From: Pseudolabrys sp.
GTDB lineage: Bacteria > Pseudomonadota > Alphaproteobacteria > Rhizobiales > Xanthobacteraceae
Reading direction: 5' to 3'
Length of the DNA: 60,040 nt
Assembly: GCA_019689975.1 (NCBI GenBank)
Contig: JADGGK010000010.1
Location: forward strand, 1-60,040
Below, one piece after another: positions 1 to 8,770 of the stretch; position 1 is the first letter of the stretch, and every line of letters starts with the position of its first letter. Under the pieces are notes generated by a model. That model made no database searches. It saw only the letters and a list, made by a program, of their open reading frames with translations, and was not told where the DNA came from. The position numbers and the translations under genes are program-made.

Positions 1-176
1 GGGGCGCGCATTGCGCATGAGGCGCCGGACGATCCGGCTTCGTCCGCATCGGGAGCGACGGGGCGGGGGCGTGATCCTTGTTCGCGCGGCGCCGGGATCG
101 GGCGGCAGTCCCAGTCCGGACGGATGGCGTCTGCCGCATCTTGGCCGCACGAGGAGCGCAGATTATCTTGCGCGTC

Positions 177-785
177 ATGCCTATGCGATTCCGCAGCCTG
201 TTGTTTGCCGCCGTGCTCGTCACGGGCACGGCCGTGTCGACGCGGGCGGAGAACAAGTGGATCGAGCCGCCCGCGAAATTGCCGGCGCCGCAGCGCGGCG
301 ACCGCGCGCACAATCTCGATTTTCTCTTCCAGGCACTCAAGGTGGCGCCCGACGACGAGACCGCGCGCGCGATCGAGGGCCGCATCTGGGCGCTGTGGGC
401 GGTTTCGCGCAGCGACACCGTCAATCTCTTGATGACGCGCGTGCGCAAGGCGATCGAGGACAAGGACCTCGACCTTGCGCTCAAGCTGCTCGATGCGGTG
501 ATCGCCATCAGGCCGGATTACGTCGAAGGCTGGAACCGGCGCGCTACCCTCTATTACATGAAGCGGGATTATGGTCGCGCGCTCGCGGATATTTCCGAAG
601 TCTTGAAGCGCGAACCGCGCCATTTCGGCGCCTGGTCCGGGCTCGGTTTCATCCTGCAGGACATCGGCAATAACAGGCAGGCGCTCGAGGCCTATCGCCG
701 CGCCCTGGGAGTCTATCCGCGCCTCGAGCGTATCCCCGACCTGGTCAAGAAGCTGGAGGAGGAGGTCGAGGGGCGGGATATCTGA
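177..785 (+). CDS. Exported tetratricopeptide-repeat protein
   Basis: The chosen ATG gives about 202 residues starting with a signal peptide (MPMRF, a hydrophobic stretch, then a likely cleavage after STRA). An upstream in-frame start at 78 would bury this signal, so it was not used. The mature part is helical. Around residues 95-190 it holds TPR-like repeats: the alternation of 'AIRPDYVEGWNRRA', 'MKRDYGRALADI' and 'REPRHFGAWSGLG' shows the usual W/G/A/P spacing. TPR proteins of this kind act in the periplasm as protein-protein scaffolds; the partner cannot be told from the sequence. It stands alone, about 195 bases before mipZ. Confidence 0.8.
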   Translation: MPMRFRSLLFAAVLVTGTAVSTRAENKWIEPPAKLPAPQRGDRAHNLDFLFQALKVAPDDETARAIEGRIWALWAVSRSDTVNLLMTRVRKAIEDKDLDLALKLLDAVIAIRPDYVEGWNRRATLYYMKRDYGRALADISEVLKREPRHFGAWSGLGFILQDIGNNRQALEAYRRALGVYPRLERIPDLVKKLEEEVEGRDI

Positions 786-980
786 TTCCGGCACGCAAGT
801 TCCGGGCAACGCACCGGGCCATGCCGATCGCCAACCGATACGCCGGGAACCGCGGGCGAATAAAAATAAAATGCATGCCGCGGCGCGTTTCGTGTGGCGC
901 GCCGTCGACGAATCAGCCCTAATAGAGTCGGGCGGAAGTGCCGCGTTTTGTTGGCGTGAACGGATCCTTGGAGGGAACCC

Positions 981-1853
981 ATGTCGATTGAACGCTCGAC
1001 GCGAGCAGGCTCTGCGCGTGTGATCGTTGTGGCCAACGAAAAAGGCGGATCGGGCAAATCCACCGTCGCGATGCATCTCGCCGTCGGTTTGATGAAATCG
1101 GGACTGCGCGTTGCGACCGTCGACCTCGATGCGCGGCAGAGGAGCCTTACCGCCTATATCGAAAACCGGCGTATCTGGGCGGGGCATATCGGTCGGGATC
1201 TCGGGTTCCCCACGCATGTTTGTCTTGAGTCGCGCACGGATGCCCTTGCCGGGGCGCAGCCGGCGGACGGCGACGCTTTGATCGATACCGTCCGCACGCT
1301 GGGACAGGACCACGACTTCATCATACTCGATACGCCGGGCCACGACGGCGAGCTGATGCGGCGCGCCCACGCGGTCGCCGACACGGTGGTCACGCCGCTC
1401 AACGACAGTTTCGTCGACTTCGATGTGCTCGGCGCCATCGACCCGGTGACCTTCGGGATCACCGGCATCCGGCATTATGCCCGCATCGTCGACGAGGCCC
1501 GGCGCGAGCGTCGGCTGCGCGACGGCGTCGCCTTCGACTGGATCGTGACCAGGAACCGTCTTTCCGCAGTCGGTTCCCGCAACAAGCGGCTGATGGGCGA
1601 ATGTCTGCGGCTGCTTGCGGAGAAGCTCGATTTTCGATGTGTCGACGGCCTCGGCGAGCGGGTCATCTTCCGCGAATTCTACCCGCGCGGGTTGACCGCG
1701 CTGGACGATCTCGATGAAGCGACGCTCGGCACCCGTCCGACGATGTCGCATGTCACGGCCCGGCTCGAGATCGAGGGCCTCCTCAACGCGGTGCGGCTCG
1801 GCGCCGTTGTGGCGAGCGAGGATCTCGAACGGCGCAGCCGCGACGCGGCATGA
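981..1853 (+). CDS. mipZ: Division-plane positioning ATPase MipZ
   Basis: A 290-residue ParA/MinD-type P-loop ATPase with the deviant Walker A motif K-G-G-S-G-K-S-T at residues 21-28. It has the MipZ-type continuations 'DLDARQRSLTAYIENR' and 'VVTPLNDSFVDFDVLGAIDP', which separate it from ParA and MinD. The Walker B-like segment is 'FIILDTPGHDGEL'. In Caulobacter, MipZ dimers form a gradient from the ParB/parS poles and inhibit FtsZ, placing the division site at midcell. The start follows GGAGGG at about 970. No parAB genes are adjacent, as is usual for mipZ. Identification is firm; the cellular role is by homology. Confidence 0.95.
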   Translation: MSIERSTRAGSARVIVVANEKGGSGKSTVAMHLAVGLMKSGLRVATVDLDARQRSLTAYIENRRIWAGHIGRDLGFPTHVCLESRTDALAGAQPADGDALIDTVRTLGQDHDFIILDTPGHDGELMRRAHAVADTVVTPLNDSFVDFDVLGAIDPVTFGITGIRHYARIVDEARRERRLRDGVAFDWIVTRNRLSAVGSRNKRLMGECLRLLAEKLDFRCVDGLGERVIFREFYPRGLTALDDLDEATLGTRPTMSHVTARLEIEGLLNAVRLGAVVASEDLERRSRDAA

Positions 1854-1865
1854 TTTTCGGGATGA

Positions 1866-1893
1866 CCGGAGCGGCGGCCGCCGCGCGCTCCGG
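1866..1893 (+). terminator. Stem-loop after mipZ, possible terminator
   Basis: CCGGAGCG (1866-1873) and CGCTCCGG (1886-1893) are exact inverted arms around a GC-rich 12-base loop, 13 bases after the mipZ stop. There is no T-tract, so intrinsic termination is uncertain. Confidence 0.35.
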
Positions 1894-2044
1894 CGGAACT
1901 TGATCCCGCGCGCCTTTTTCCCCGGCGCGGGCTTAAGGGGCGACATGGCCGGGCCGTTGCCGGTGTCCGACCCTTGAACCGGGCCGGATTCGCCCTAAGT
2001 CCTTTGCCAGTCTGGCAGCCGCCAGCTCCGTCTGCTGACAAGGA

Positions 2045-2070
2045 GGAACTTTCTGCCGCGGATGGCCGTC
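2045..2070 (+). promoter_or_regulatory. Candidate EcfG-type general-stress promoter
   Basis: GGAAC (2045-2049) is followed after 17 bases by CGTC (2067-2070). The alphaproteobacterial EcfG consensus is GGAAC-N16-17-CGTT, so one base of the -10 element differs. It lies about 125 bases before the glycosyltransferase start. Such storage-polysaccharide genes are often in the general stress regulon, which fits but does not prove the call. Confidence 0.3.
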
Positions 2071-2194
2071 CGACGGCTGGTGATGGGCGTGTGCCGAGCC
2101 TTCTCGGGCGCGGACGCCGTCCGGGCAATGACGCGGCGCAACGGCCGATGGGCATGTGCCGCGCGGCTTCGCTCGATCGAGGAGAGGTTGCACA

Positions 2195-3295
2195 ATGAAA
2201 ATTGCCCAGATCGCCCCGCTTGCCGAAAGCGTTCCGCCCAAGCTCTACGGGGGAACGGAACGGGTCGTCTCCTATCTCACCGAAGAATTGGTGCGGCAGG
2301 GACATGAGGTGACGCTGTTTGCCAGCGGCGATTCAAAGACGGCGGCCGAACTGGTCCGTTGTTCGGAGCTCGCGCTGCGCCTCAATCCCGCGGTCAAGGA
2401 TCCGTTGCCCTATACGCTCATGATGCTCGACGAAGTCCGCGCCCGCGCGGACGAATTCGACGTCCTGCATTTCCACACCGACCTCATCCATTTTCCGCTA
2501 TTCCGCGATCTCGCGCACCGGACCGTCACCACCCTGCACGGGCGTCTCGATCTGCCCGATCTCAAGCCGTTCTTTACGGCGTTTTCCGATATGCCGCTGG
2601 TGTCGATTTCGAAGGACCAGCGGCGGCCGATGCCCAAGCGCGTGAACTGGGTGGGCAACGTGCCGCACGGGCTGCCGCCGCAGCTGCTGCCGTTCCAGCG
2701 CGATTCGAGCGGCGCCTATCTGGCATTTCTCGGCCGCATTTCTCCGGAGAAGAGGCCGGACCGCGCCATCGAAATTGCGGTCAGGGCCGGCCTGCCGCTC
2801 AAGATCGCGGCCAAGATCGACAAGGTCGACAAGGACTACTGGGACAGCGTCATCGCCCCCATGGTGCGCGACCACAAATCCGTCGAGTTCATCGGCGAGA
2901 TCGACGAACGTCAGAAAGCGGATTTTCTGGGGAATGCGCGCGCCCTGTTGTTCCCTGTTGACTGGCCGGAGCCGTTCGGTCTTGTCATGATCGAAGCGAT
3001 GGCGTGCGGCACGCCGGTGGTCGCTTTCCGTCGCGGCTCGGTACCCGAGGTGGTCGATGAGGGTGTTACCGGATTCATCGTCCATGACGTCCGCGAGGCG
3101 GTCGCCGCGATCGAGCGGCTGCCGGAACTGGACCGCCAGCGGGTACGCAAACAGTTCGAGCGTCGGTTCACCGTCGAGCGCATGGCAGCCGACTATCTGG
3201 CGATCTACGGCAGTCTGCCCGGCGTCCGGGCGGATCAGCGTCGTCGGCGTCGCCTGAGCGAGGAGGAGGATATGCGCGCGCAAGCCGCCGGTTGA
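2195..3295 (+). CDS. Family GT4 glycosyltransferase
   Basis: 366 residues from the ATG at 2195, preceded by GGAGAGG. The N-terminus 'MKIAQIAPLAESVPPKLYGG' is the glycine-rich donor/acceptor face of GT4 enzymes. 'LGRISPEKRPDRAIEIA' around the middle and the E-x7-E signature in 'MIEAMACGTPVVAF' followed by 'GSVPEVVDEGVTGFIV' bind the nucleotide-sugar in GT-B folds. No signal or membrane helix is seen, so it is cytoplasmic. It lies directly before a glycogen-debranching-like enzyme with essentially no gap, suggesting one transcript and a joint role in making or remodelling a glucan or compatible solute. The acceptor and product are unknown. Confidence 0.9.
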   Translation: MKIAQIAPLAESVPPKLYGGTERVVSYLTEELVRQGHEVTLFASGDSKTAAELVRCSELALRLNPAVKDPLPYTLMMLDEVRARADEFDVLHFHTDLIHFPLFRDLAHRTVTTLHGRLDLPDLKPFFTAFSDMPLVSISKDQRRPMPKRVNWVGNVPHGLPPQLLPFQRDSSGAYLAFLGRISPEKRPDRAIEIAVRAGLPLKIAAKIDKVDKDYWDSVIAPMVRDHKSVEFIGEIDERQKADFLGNARALLFPVDWPEPFGLVMIEAMACGTPVVAFRRGSVPEVVDEGVTGFIVHDVREAVAAIERLPELDRQRVRKQFERRFTVERMAADYLAIYGSLPGVRADQRRRRRLSEEEDMRAQAAG

Positions 3296-3309
3296 GAGAC
3301 CAGGACGCG

Positions 3310-5526
3310 ATGACGCCAATCGCCGCCGACGCAGGCGAGGAACCCTCGCACCCCGAGGCGGAGGTGCTGCAGCCTGCGCCGTTCGTCATACCGGCGGCCG
3401 CCTCGCTGCATGAGCGGCGGCCGCGCACCCTCAAGCACGGTGACACCTTCGCCTTGTTCGACCACAACGGCGACGCTCTGTTCGCGCCGGGCAGCCCCGA
3501 GGGCATTTATCACCGCGACACGCGGCATCTTTCGCATCTCTACCTGACGATTTTCGGCGCGCGGCCGATCCTGCTCAGCTCGACGGTGCGCGACGACAAC
3601 GCGGTGCTGACCTGCGATCTCACCAATCCCGATCTCTACGATCGCGATAATCGTCTGGCGCTCGACCACGACCTCATTCACATCCGCCGTCTGCGTTTTC
3701 TATGGAACGCGACCTGTTTCGAGCGTCTGTTGATCCGCAATTTCCACGAGCGGACATGTACGATCCGCCTCGAGCTCGCCTTCGCCGCCGACTTCGCCGA
3801 TCTTTTCGAGGTGCGGGGAGCGCGACGTGCCCGGCGCGGAGAATTGCATCCGCCGGAAATTGGCAAGGCCGCCGTGACCTTGAGCTATACCGGCCTCGAC
3901 GGCCTGCGCCGTTCGACCAGCATCCGGTTCGAACCGGCCCCGGCGCAGCTCGCGGCGGATCGAGCCGTGTTCGAACTCAGCCTTGCGCCGCGCAAGATCT
4001 GCCCGATTTTCATGGAGATCCGTTGTCAGAACGGGAGCGAGGGGCAGCACACGCGCCACAATTTCTTCGGTGCTCTGCGCGAGGCGCGGCGCGCGCTGCG
4101 CCTGTCCTCGTCGCGGGCGACCGCCATCACCACGTCCAACGAGCTGTTCAACGAGGCGATCCGCCGCAGCGTGTCAGATCTTTACATGCTGATGACCGAC
4201 CTGCCGCAGGGACCCTTTCCCTATGCCGGCATTCCCTGGTTCAGCACCGTCTTCGGACGCGACTCGTTGATCACCGCCTGGTCGCTTCTGTGGATCGATC
4301 CGCATATCGCGCGCGGCGTGCTCGAATATCTGGCGTGCCATCAGGCGACGTCCGTCGATCACGCGGCGGATGCCGAGCCGGGAAAGATTCTGCATGAGGT
4401 AAGACGCGGCGAAATGGCCGAGCTCGGCGAGGTGCCGTTCCGCCATTATTACGGCAGCGTCGATTCGACGCCGCTGTTCGTGTTGCTGGCCGGCGCTTAT
4501 CTGAGGCGCACCGGCGATCTCGATACGATCCGCGGCCTGTGGCCGCATATTGAAGCGGCGCTGCGCTGGATCGAGACCTATGGCGACGCGGACCAGGACG
4601 GCTTCGTCGAGTATTACCGTCGCACGCCGGACGGGCTCGCCAACCAGGGCTGGAAGGACAGCCGCGATTCCGTCTTCCATGCGGACGGACGCCTTGCGCG
4701 CGGTCCGATCGCGCTGGTCGAGGTGCAGGCCTATGTCTACGGTGCCTGGCAGGCGGCCGCCGACATCGCCCGTGCATTGGGAGACCACGCGCGCGCCGAC
4801 GCGTTGAGCAACAAGGCGGCGCTGCTCCGCGAGCGTTTCGACGCGGCCTTCTTCGACGAAGAGCTCGGAACCTACGTACTGGCGCTCGACGGCGACAAGA
4901 AACCCTGTCGCGTGCGGACCTCGAATGCCGGCCACGCTTTGTTCACCGGCATCGCCCGTCCGGAACGGGCAAAGGCCGTGGTCGACACATTGATGGCGGC
5001 CTCCTCCTTTTCGGGCTGGGGCATCCGGACGCTCGATTCGGGGGAGAAACGTTTCAACCCGATGAGCTACCACAACGGTTCGGTATGGCCGCACGACAAC
5101 GCGTTGATCACCGCGGGCTTCGCGCGTTACGGGTTTCGTCGCGAGGTGGCGCGCACTTTCACCGGCCTGTTCGAAGCCTCCAATTACGTGGATCTGCGGC
5201 GCCTGCCGGAACTGTTTTGCGGCTTCCCGCGCCAGCGCACGCGCGGGCCGACGCTCTATCCCGTCGCCTGCTCGCCGCAGGCCTGGGCGGCGGCGGCGCC
5301 GATCTCGATGCTCCAATCCTGCCTCGGGATCGGATTCGATCCCGCCGCATGCACGGTCACGTTCGATTCGCCGTTTCTGCCGCCGTTCCTCGACACGGTA
5401 TTGCTGCGCCGACTGAGCGTGCCGGGAGGCACGATCGACGTGAAGCTGCGGAGCACGGGCGCGCGGGAAGTGATCGTCGAGGCGGTCGAACGGCAGGGCA
5501 ATGTGCGGCTCGTCACGACGAGCTAA
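3310..5526 (+). CDS. Amylo-alpha-1,6-glucosidase / glycogen-debranching family protein
   Basis: 738 residues, the usual size of bacterial COG3408 proteins. An N-terminal beta-sandwich debranching domain (about residues 30-230, with 'GIYHRDTRHLSHL' as landmark) is followed by an (alpha/alpha)6 glucosidase domain containing 'IPWFSTVFGRDSLITAW', 'GWKDSRDSVFHADG' and 'NGSVWPHDNALI', whose acidic residues line the active site in this family. The ATG at 3310 is taken; an in-frame TTG at 3292 overlaps the glycosyltransferase stop and is an alternative. The family cleaves alpha-1,6 branches or related linkages. It is probably co-expressed with the upstream GT4 gene. The exact substrate is not established. 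Confidence 0.88.
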   Translation: MTPIAADAGEEPSHPEAEVLQPAPFVIPAAASLHERRPRTLKHGDTFALFDHNGDALFAPGSPEGIYHRDTRHLSHLYLTIFGARPILLSSTVRDDNAVLTCDLTNPDLYDRDNRLALDHDLIHIRRLRFLWNATCFERLLIRNFHERTCTIRLELAFAADFADLFEVRGARRARRGELHPPEIGKAAVTLSYTGLDGLRRSTSIRFEPAPAQLAADRAVFELSLAPRKICPIFMEIRCQNGSEGQHTRHNFFGALREARRALRLSSSRATAITTSNELFNEAIRRSVSDLYMLMTDLPQGPFPYAGIPWFSTVFGRDSLITAWSLLWIDPHIARGVLEYLACHQATSVDHAADAEPGKILHEVRRGEMAELGEVPFRHYYGSVDSTPLFVLLAGAYLRRTGDLDTIRGLWPHIEAALRWIETYGDADQDGFVEYYRRTPDGLANQGWKDSRDSVFHADGRLARGPIALVEVQAYVYGAWQAAADIARALGDHARADALSNKAALLRERFDAAFFDEELGTYVLALDGDKKPCRVRTSNAGHALFTGIARPERAKAVVDTLMAASSFSGWGIRTLDSGEKRFNPMSYHNGSVWPHDNALITAGFARYGFRREVARTFTGLFEASNYVDLRRLPELFCGFPRQRTRGPTLYPVACSPQAWAAAAPISMLQSCLGIGFDPAACTVTFDSPFLPPFLDTVLLRRLSVPGGTIDVKLRSTGAREVIVEAVERQGNVRLVTTS

Positions 5527-5530
5527 GGAA

Positions 5531-5550
5531 GGCTCCGATCGGATGGAGCC
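5531..5550 (+). terminator. Stem-loop after the debranching-enzyme gene
   Basis: GGCTCC (5531-5536) and GGAGCC (5545-5550) form a hairpin 4 bases after the stop codon, in the gap between two convergent genes. No T-run follows. Confidence 0.4.
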
Positions 5551-5553
5551 GGC

Positions 5554-5640
5554 GCCCTCCTCGCGCGGGGCCAGACAGAGACGACGAAGCAGTCCCCGGC
5601 GGGCACGATCAATTCCGGATTGATCGCCTGCGCTCGCCAT
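5554..5640. repeat. Degenerate palindromic intergenic repeat, copy A
   Basis: It contains 'GACGAAGCAGTCC' and later 'GCGCTCGCCATGAGG', a worn version of the element seen intact at 11491, 29505 and 35481. It sits between convergent genes. Confidence 0.4.
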
Positions 5641-5675
5641 GAGGGGCCGATTTCGCCGTCGGAACGGATCGCCTC

Positions 5676-6863
5676 TTACGCGGGCAGCGTGGCCCGATCG
5701 GGGCGCGTTTCTGGGACGAGACATAGGACCACGGCCAATCCGATCGCGGCGATCCCGGCGAGGCCGAGGAAAGCGACATGGCCGCCGCAGCGATCGAACA
5801 GATAGCCGCCAAGGCACGTGCTGAGAGAGGCGCCGATCCCGACGGCGCTGCCTGTCAATCCGAGCGCGAAATTAAATCGGCCGCTGGCGCGGGCGATGTC
5901 GGCCACCACCAGCGTGAAAACGACGCCGCCGACCGCCGCGCAGATGCCGTCGAGGGCCTGGATGGCGACGACGGCATAGGGATCGGCGGTGAGCGCGAAA
6001 AGGATCCCGCGCAGCGTCAGCGCGGCAAAACAACACAGCAGCAGGGGTCGTCGGCCCCACGATTGCGCCCAGCGCCCGACCTGCGGACAGATGAGCGCGA
6101 CCACCCCCTGCGGCACGACCATGCAGGCGGCGACGAGAGCGGTTGCCCACCGGCTTTCCTCGATCGCGGCAGCGCCCGCGACGAGCGGGAGCATGGCGGC
6201 GTTGGCAAGATGAAAGAGCAGCACGCAGAGGCCGAATATGAGCAGCCGGCTATCGCGCAGCAACGCGCTGATCGCGAGCGCCTCGCCGCGCGGCCTCGCC
6301 TCGCGCCGCACCGTTGGGCCGGCCGCCTGCGGCCGGACGCCGCGCAGGGCGAGCAGCGCCGGCAGAACCAGCAGCGCCGCCAATACGAAAATCGCGCGGT
6401 CGGAGAACAGATGTCCGCACGCCCCCATCGCCAGCGCGGCAACGCCGTTGCCGATCGAAGCGAACCGCGCATTGCGCCCGATCCGTTCGCCCAAGGCGGC
6501 GTGGCCGACAACGTCGAGGCTGATGGCGGCAAGCGCCGGCCCGACGATGCAACTTGCCGCGGCATGCAGTACCCGTCCGGCAAGCACGATGGGATAGATC
6601 GGCCAGATCGCGAGCACGAGCGAACTCAGACAGATCGCGATCACGGCAAGCCCGGCGAGCAGGCGGCGCGCGCGGATCATGTCCACCGCCAAACCGCCCG
6701 GCATCTGACCGACGAGCGCCACGAGCCCGCCGACGGTGAGGACGAGACCGATCTCCGACTGCGTCCAAGCGTGCGCGGTAAGATAAATCGCCACGAACGG
6801 GCCAAAGCCGGTCTGGATGTCGGCGAGGAAGAAGCTGAACCAGTCGAGTCCACGGCAGCGCAT
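5676..6863 (-). CDS. MFS transporter
   Basis: 395 residues from the ATG at 6863; an ORF extension to 6902 adds a non-hydrophobic leader and was not used. About 12 hydrophobic helices are visible in two halves. The first loop motif 'GGLVALVGQMPGGLAVDMI' followed by 'RARRLLAG' matches the G-x3-D-R/K-x-G-R-R region of the major facilitator superfamily. It acts in the inner membrane as a proton-coupled carrier, probably an exporter by resemblance to drug/sugar efflux members, but the substrate is unknown. It is convergent with the debranching-enzyme gene and is not in an obvious operon. Confidence 0.85.
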   Translation of the reverse strand: MRCRGLDWFSFFLADIQTGFGPFVAIYLTAHAWTQSEIGLVLTVGGLVALVGQMPGGLAVDMIRARRLLAGLAVIAICLSSLVLAIWPIYPIVLAGRVLHAAASCIVGPALAAISLDVVGHAALGERIGRNARFASIGNGVAALAMGACGHLFSDRAIFVLAALLVLPALLALRGVRPQAAGPTVRREARPRGEALAISALLRDSRLLIFGLCVLLFHLANAAMLPLVAGAAAIEESRWATALVAACMVVPQGVVALICPQVGRWAQSWGRRPLLLCCFAALTLRGILFALTADPYAVVAIQALDGICAAVGGVVFTLVVADIARASGRFNFALGLTGSAVGIGASLSTCLGGYLFDRCGGHVAFLGLAGIAAIGLAVVLCLVPETRPDRATLPA

Positions 6864-7336
6864 CGCGCTTCGACCCGACGCATTGGTGCAACAATCGGGC
6901 ACGCGGCGGGATTCTTCCGCCGCGGCGTCAAGACCCCATGTCGCCGTATAAGCCAGTGTTCGTCTCCGGCATCATCGGGAACGTGCGACGCCGGGCTGAC
7001 CTGCAAGCTACTCCCCGCGGCCACGAAAACTGTGAACGTTCCCCCGAATCTCGTGCCATCCAGTAGATCAAACATGGCCGTTTTTGGGAAGGCGACGGCG
7101 TGAGGATATTTGTTGCGGGAGATGCGTTCGAGCGTTCGGTTCCCTTGCCGACCACAGATGCGCGCGGTGCGACGAAACTTGCGGTCAACGCGGCTTACGT
7201 CGTCCCGACGTGACGCGGGCGACGATGAGGTCGCGATCGCGACCGAGCGCGCCCGCCAGTGACGGCCGCGACTTGCGGGAGGTCCTGCGCGCAGGCTCGC
7301 CTTGCGGATCGGCCAGCCGACCGAATGGCCTTCCGT
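6864..7336. other. 473-base gap between the MFS and pyruvate kinase genes
   Basis: Apart from the stem-loop at 6902-6924, I see no gene. The only open frames (for example 6928-7188 on the minus strand) have no recognisable family, no ribosome binding site and shadow-like composition. Confidence 0.5.
6902..6924 (-). promoter_or_regulatory. Stem-loop in the leader of the MFS gene
   Basis: CGCGGCGG (6902-6909) and CCGCCGCG (6917-6924) are exact inverted arms with a 7-base loop, 39 bases upstream of the MFS start. It could be a leader hairpin; nothing else supports a function. Confidence 0.3.
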
Positions 7337-8770
7337 CTAATCGCCGGCGGCCTCCCGTCCGACATAGGCGATGCGCAGCATGTTCGTTGCGCCCGGCGTG
7401 CCGAAGGGAATGCCGGCGACGATGATGACGCGCTGACCCGCCTTGGCGAAACCTTCTTTGAAGGCGATGCGGCAGGCGCGGTCGACCATGTCGTCGACGT
7501 CGTGGGCGTCCTCGGTCACCACGCAATGCACGCCCCACACCACGGCCAGACGCCGGCCGGTGGCAATGTTCGGCGAAAGCGCGACGATGGGCGGCCGCGG
7601 ACGCTCGCGGCCCACCCGGAGCGCGGTCGAGCCCGACGCGGTCCAGCAGATGACGGCGGCGAGATCGAGCGTATCGGCGATATGACGCGCGGCGTCGGCG
7701 ATGGCGTCGGCGCCTGTCGGCTCCGGCACGGCGCGTTGCGCGTCGAGGATGCCGCGATAGGTCGGATCGCGTTCCACTTCTTCCGCGATGCGGTTCATGG
7801 TGGCGACCGCCTGCACCGGATATTGCCCCGCCGCCGATTCGGCTGACAGCATCACCGCATCGGCGCCTTCGAAAATTGCGGTGGCGACGTCGGAAACCTC
7901 GGCCCGGGTTGGCACCGGCGAATTGATCATCGATTCCAACATTTGCGTGGCCACCACGATCGGTTTGCCGGTGACGCGGGCAAGCCGCGTCATCTGTTTC
8001 TGTACGCCCGGCACCTTCTCGAGCGGCATCTCGACGCCGAGATCGCCGCGCGCCACCATCAGCGCATCGGCGAGATCCATGATCTCGTCGAGCCGCTTCA
8101 CCGCCTGCGGCTTTTCGATTTTGGCCATTACCGCCGCGCGGCCGCGGGTCAACTTCTTTGCTTCCGCGATATCCTCAGGCCGTTGGATGAAGGAGAGCGC
8201 CACCCAATCCACGCCGACCTCGAGCGCGGCCTCGAGATCCGAGCGGTCCTTTTCCGCGAGCGCGGAGAAGGCAACGGTCGTATCGGGCAGGCTCACGCCC
8301 TTGCGATCGGAGAGCTTGCCGCCGACCTCGACCCGGGTGACGAGGCGCCGTGCGTCGGCCTCGGTCACCACCAGTTTGATCTTGCCGTCGTCGATCAGCA
8401 GCGCATGGCCAGGTTGTGCGGCGGCGAAGATCTCCGGATGCGGCAGGTGAACGCGGCTCGCGTCGCCCGGCGCCGGATTGCTGTCGAGGATGAACCGGTC
8501 GCCGCGGTTGACCGTCACCGACCCGTCGCGGAAACTGCCAAGTCGGAGCTTGGGGCCCTGCAGGTCGACCAGAATCCCGATGGGCCGGCCGGTGGTCTGC
8601 TCGATGGCGCGGATGGCGGCGACGAGTTCGCGTAGCCGGTCCTGGCTGGTGTGACTCATATTGATGCGGAAAACGTCCGCGCCGGCTTCGAACAGCCGCG
8701 CCATCATCTCCGGCGTGCCCGAGGCGGGGCCGAGCGTGGCAACGATCTTGGCCCGACGCAGGCGTCTCAT
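7337..8770 (-). CDS. pyk: Pyruvate kinase
   Basis: 477 residues, normal for bacterial pyruvate kinase, which makes pyruvate and ATP from phosphoenolpyruvate and ADP in the last step of glycolysis. The N-terminus 'KIVATLGPASGTPEMM' and 'FRINMSHTSQDRL' are the conserved TIM-barrel entry. 'VMAKIEKPQAVKRLDEIM' holds the catalytic Lys and metal-binding Glu, 'ARGDLGVEMP' supplies a metal-binding Asp, and 'ESMINSPVPTRAEVSDVA' follows. Its ATG overlaps the stop of the upstream DUF1036 gene by four bases (ATGA), so the two are probably translationally coupled. Confidence 0.97.
   Translation of the reverse strand: MRRLRRAKIVATLGPASGTPEMMARLFEAGADVFRINMSHTSQDRLRELVAAIRAIEQTTGRPIGILVDLQGPKLRLGSFRDGSVTVNRGDRFILDSNPAPGDASRVHLPHPEIFAAAQPGHALLIDDGKIKLVVTEADARRLVTRVEVGGKLSDRKGVSLPDTTVAFSALAEKDRSDLEAALEVGVDWVALSFIQRPEDIAEAKKLTRGRAAVMAKIEKPQAVKRLDEIMDLADALMVARGDLGVEMPLEKVPGVQKQMTRLARVTGKPIVVATQMLESMINSPVPTRAEVSDVATAIFEGADAVMLSAESAAGQYPVQAVATMNRIAEEVERDPTYRGILDAQRAVPEPTGADAIADAARHIADTLDLAAVICWTASGSTALRVGRERPRPPIVALSPNIATGRRLAVVWGVHCVVTEDAHDVDDMVDRACRIAFKEGFAKAGQRVIIVAGIPFGTPGATNMLRIAYVGREAAGD

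Larger units (their letters stand above)
1854..2194. other. 341-base intergenic region between mipZ and the glycosyltransferase
   Basis: No convincing gene was found. The region holds the stem-loop after mipZ, a small inverted repeat CTGGC/GCCAG near 2018-2031 and an ECF-sigma-like promoter candidate at 2045. Open frames here show no family resemblance and look like GC-rich shadows. Confidence 0.5.

Noticed and set aside
3924-3937. CCGGTTCGAACCGG, resembling a tRNA T-loop
   Set aside because: It is a palindrome inside the debranching-enzyme coding region and no cloverleaf can be drawn around it.
4174-5817. Antisense open frame of 547 codons over the debranching-enzyme gene
   Set aside because: Shadow of a conserved gene; dominated by Arg and without recognisable domains.
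6928-7188. Minus-strand open frame of 86 codons in the gap before pyk
   Set aside because: No ribosome binding site, no similarity to any family I know, and low-complexity composition.
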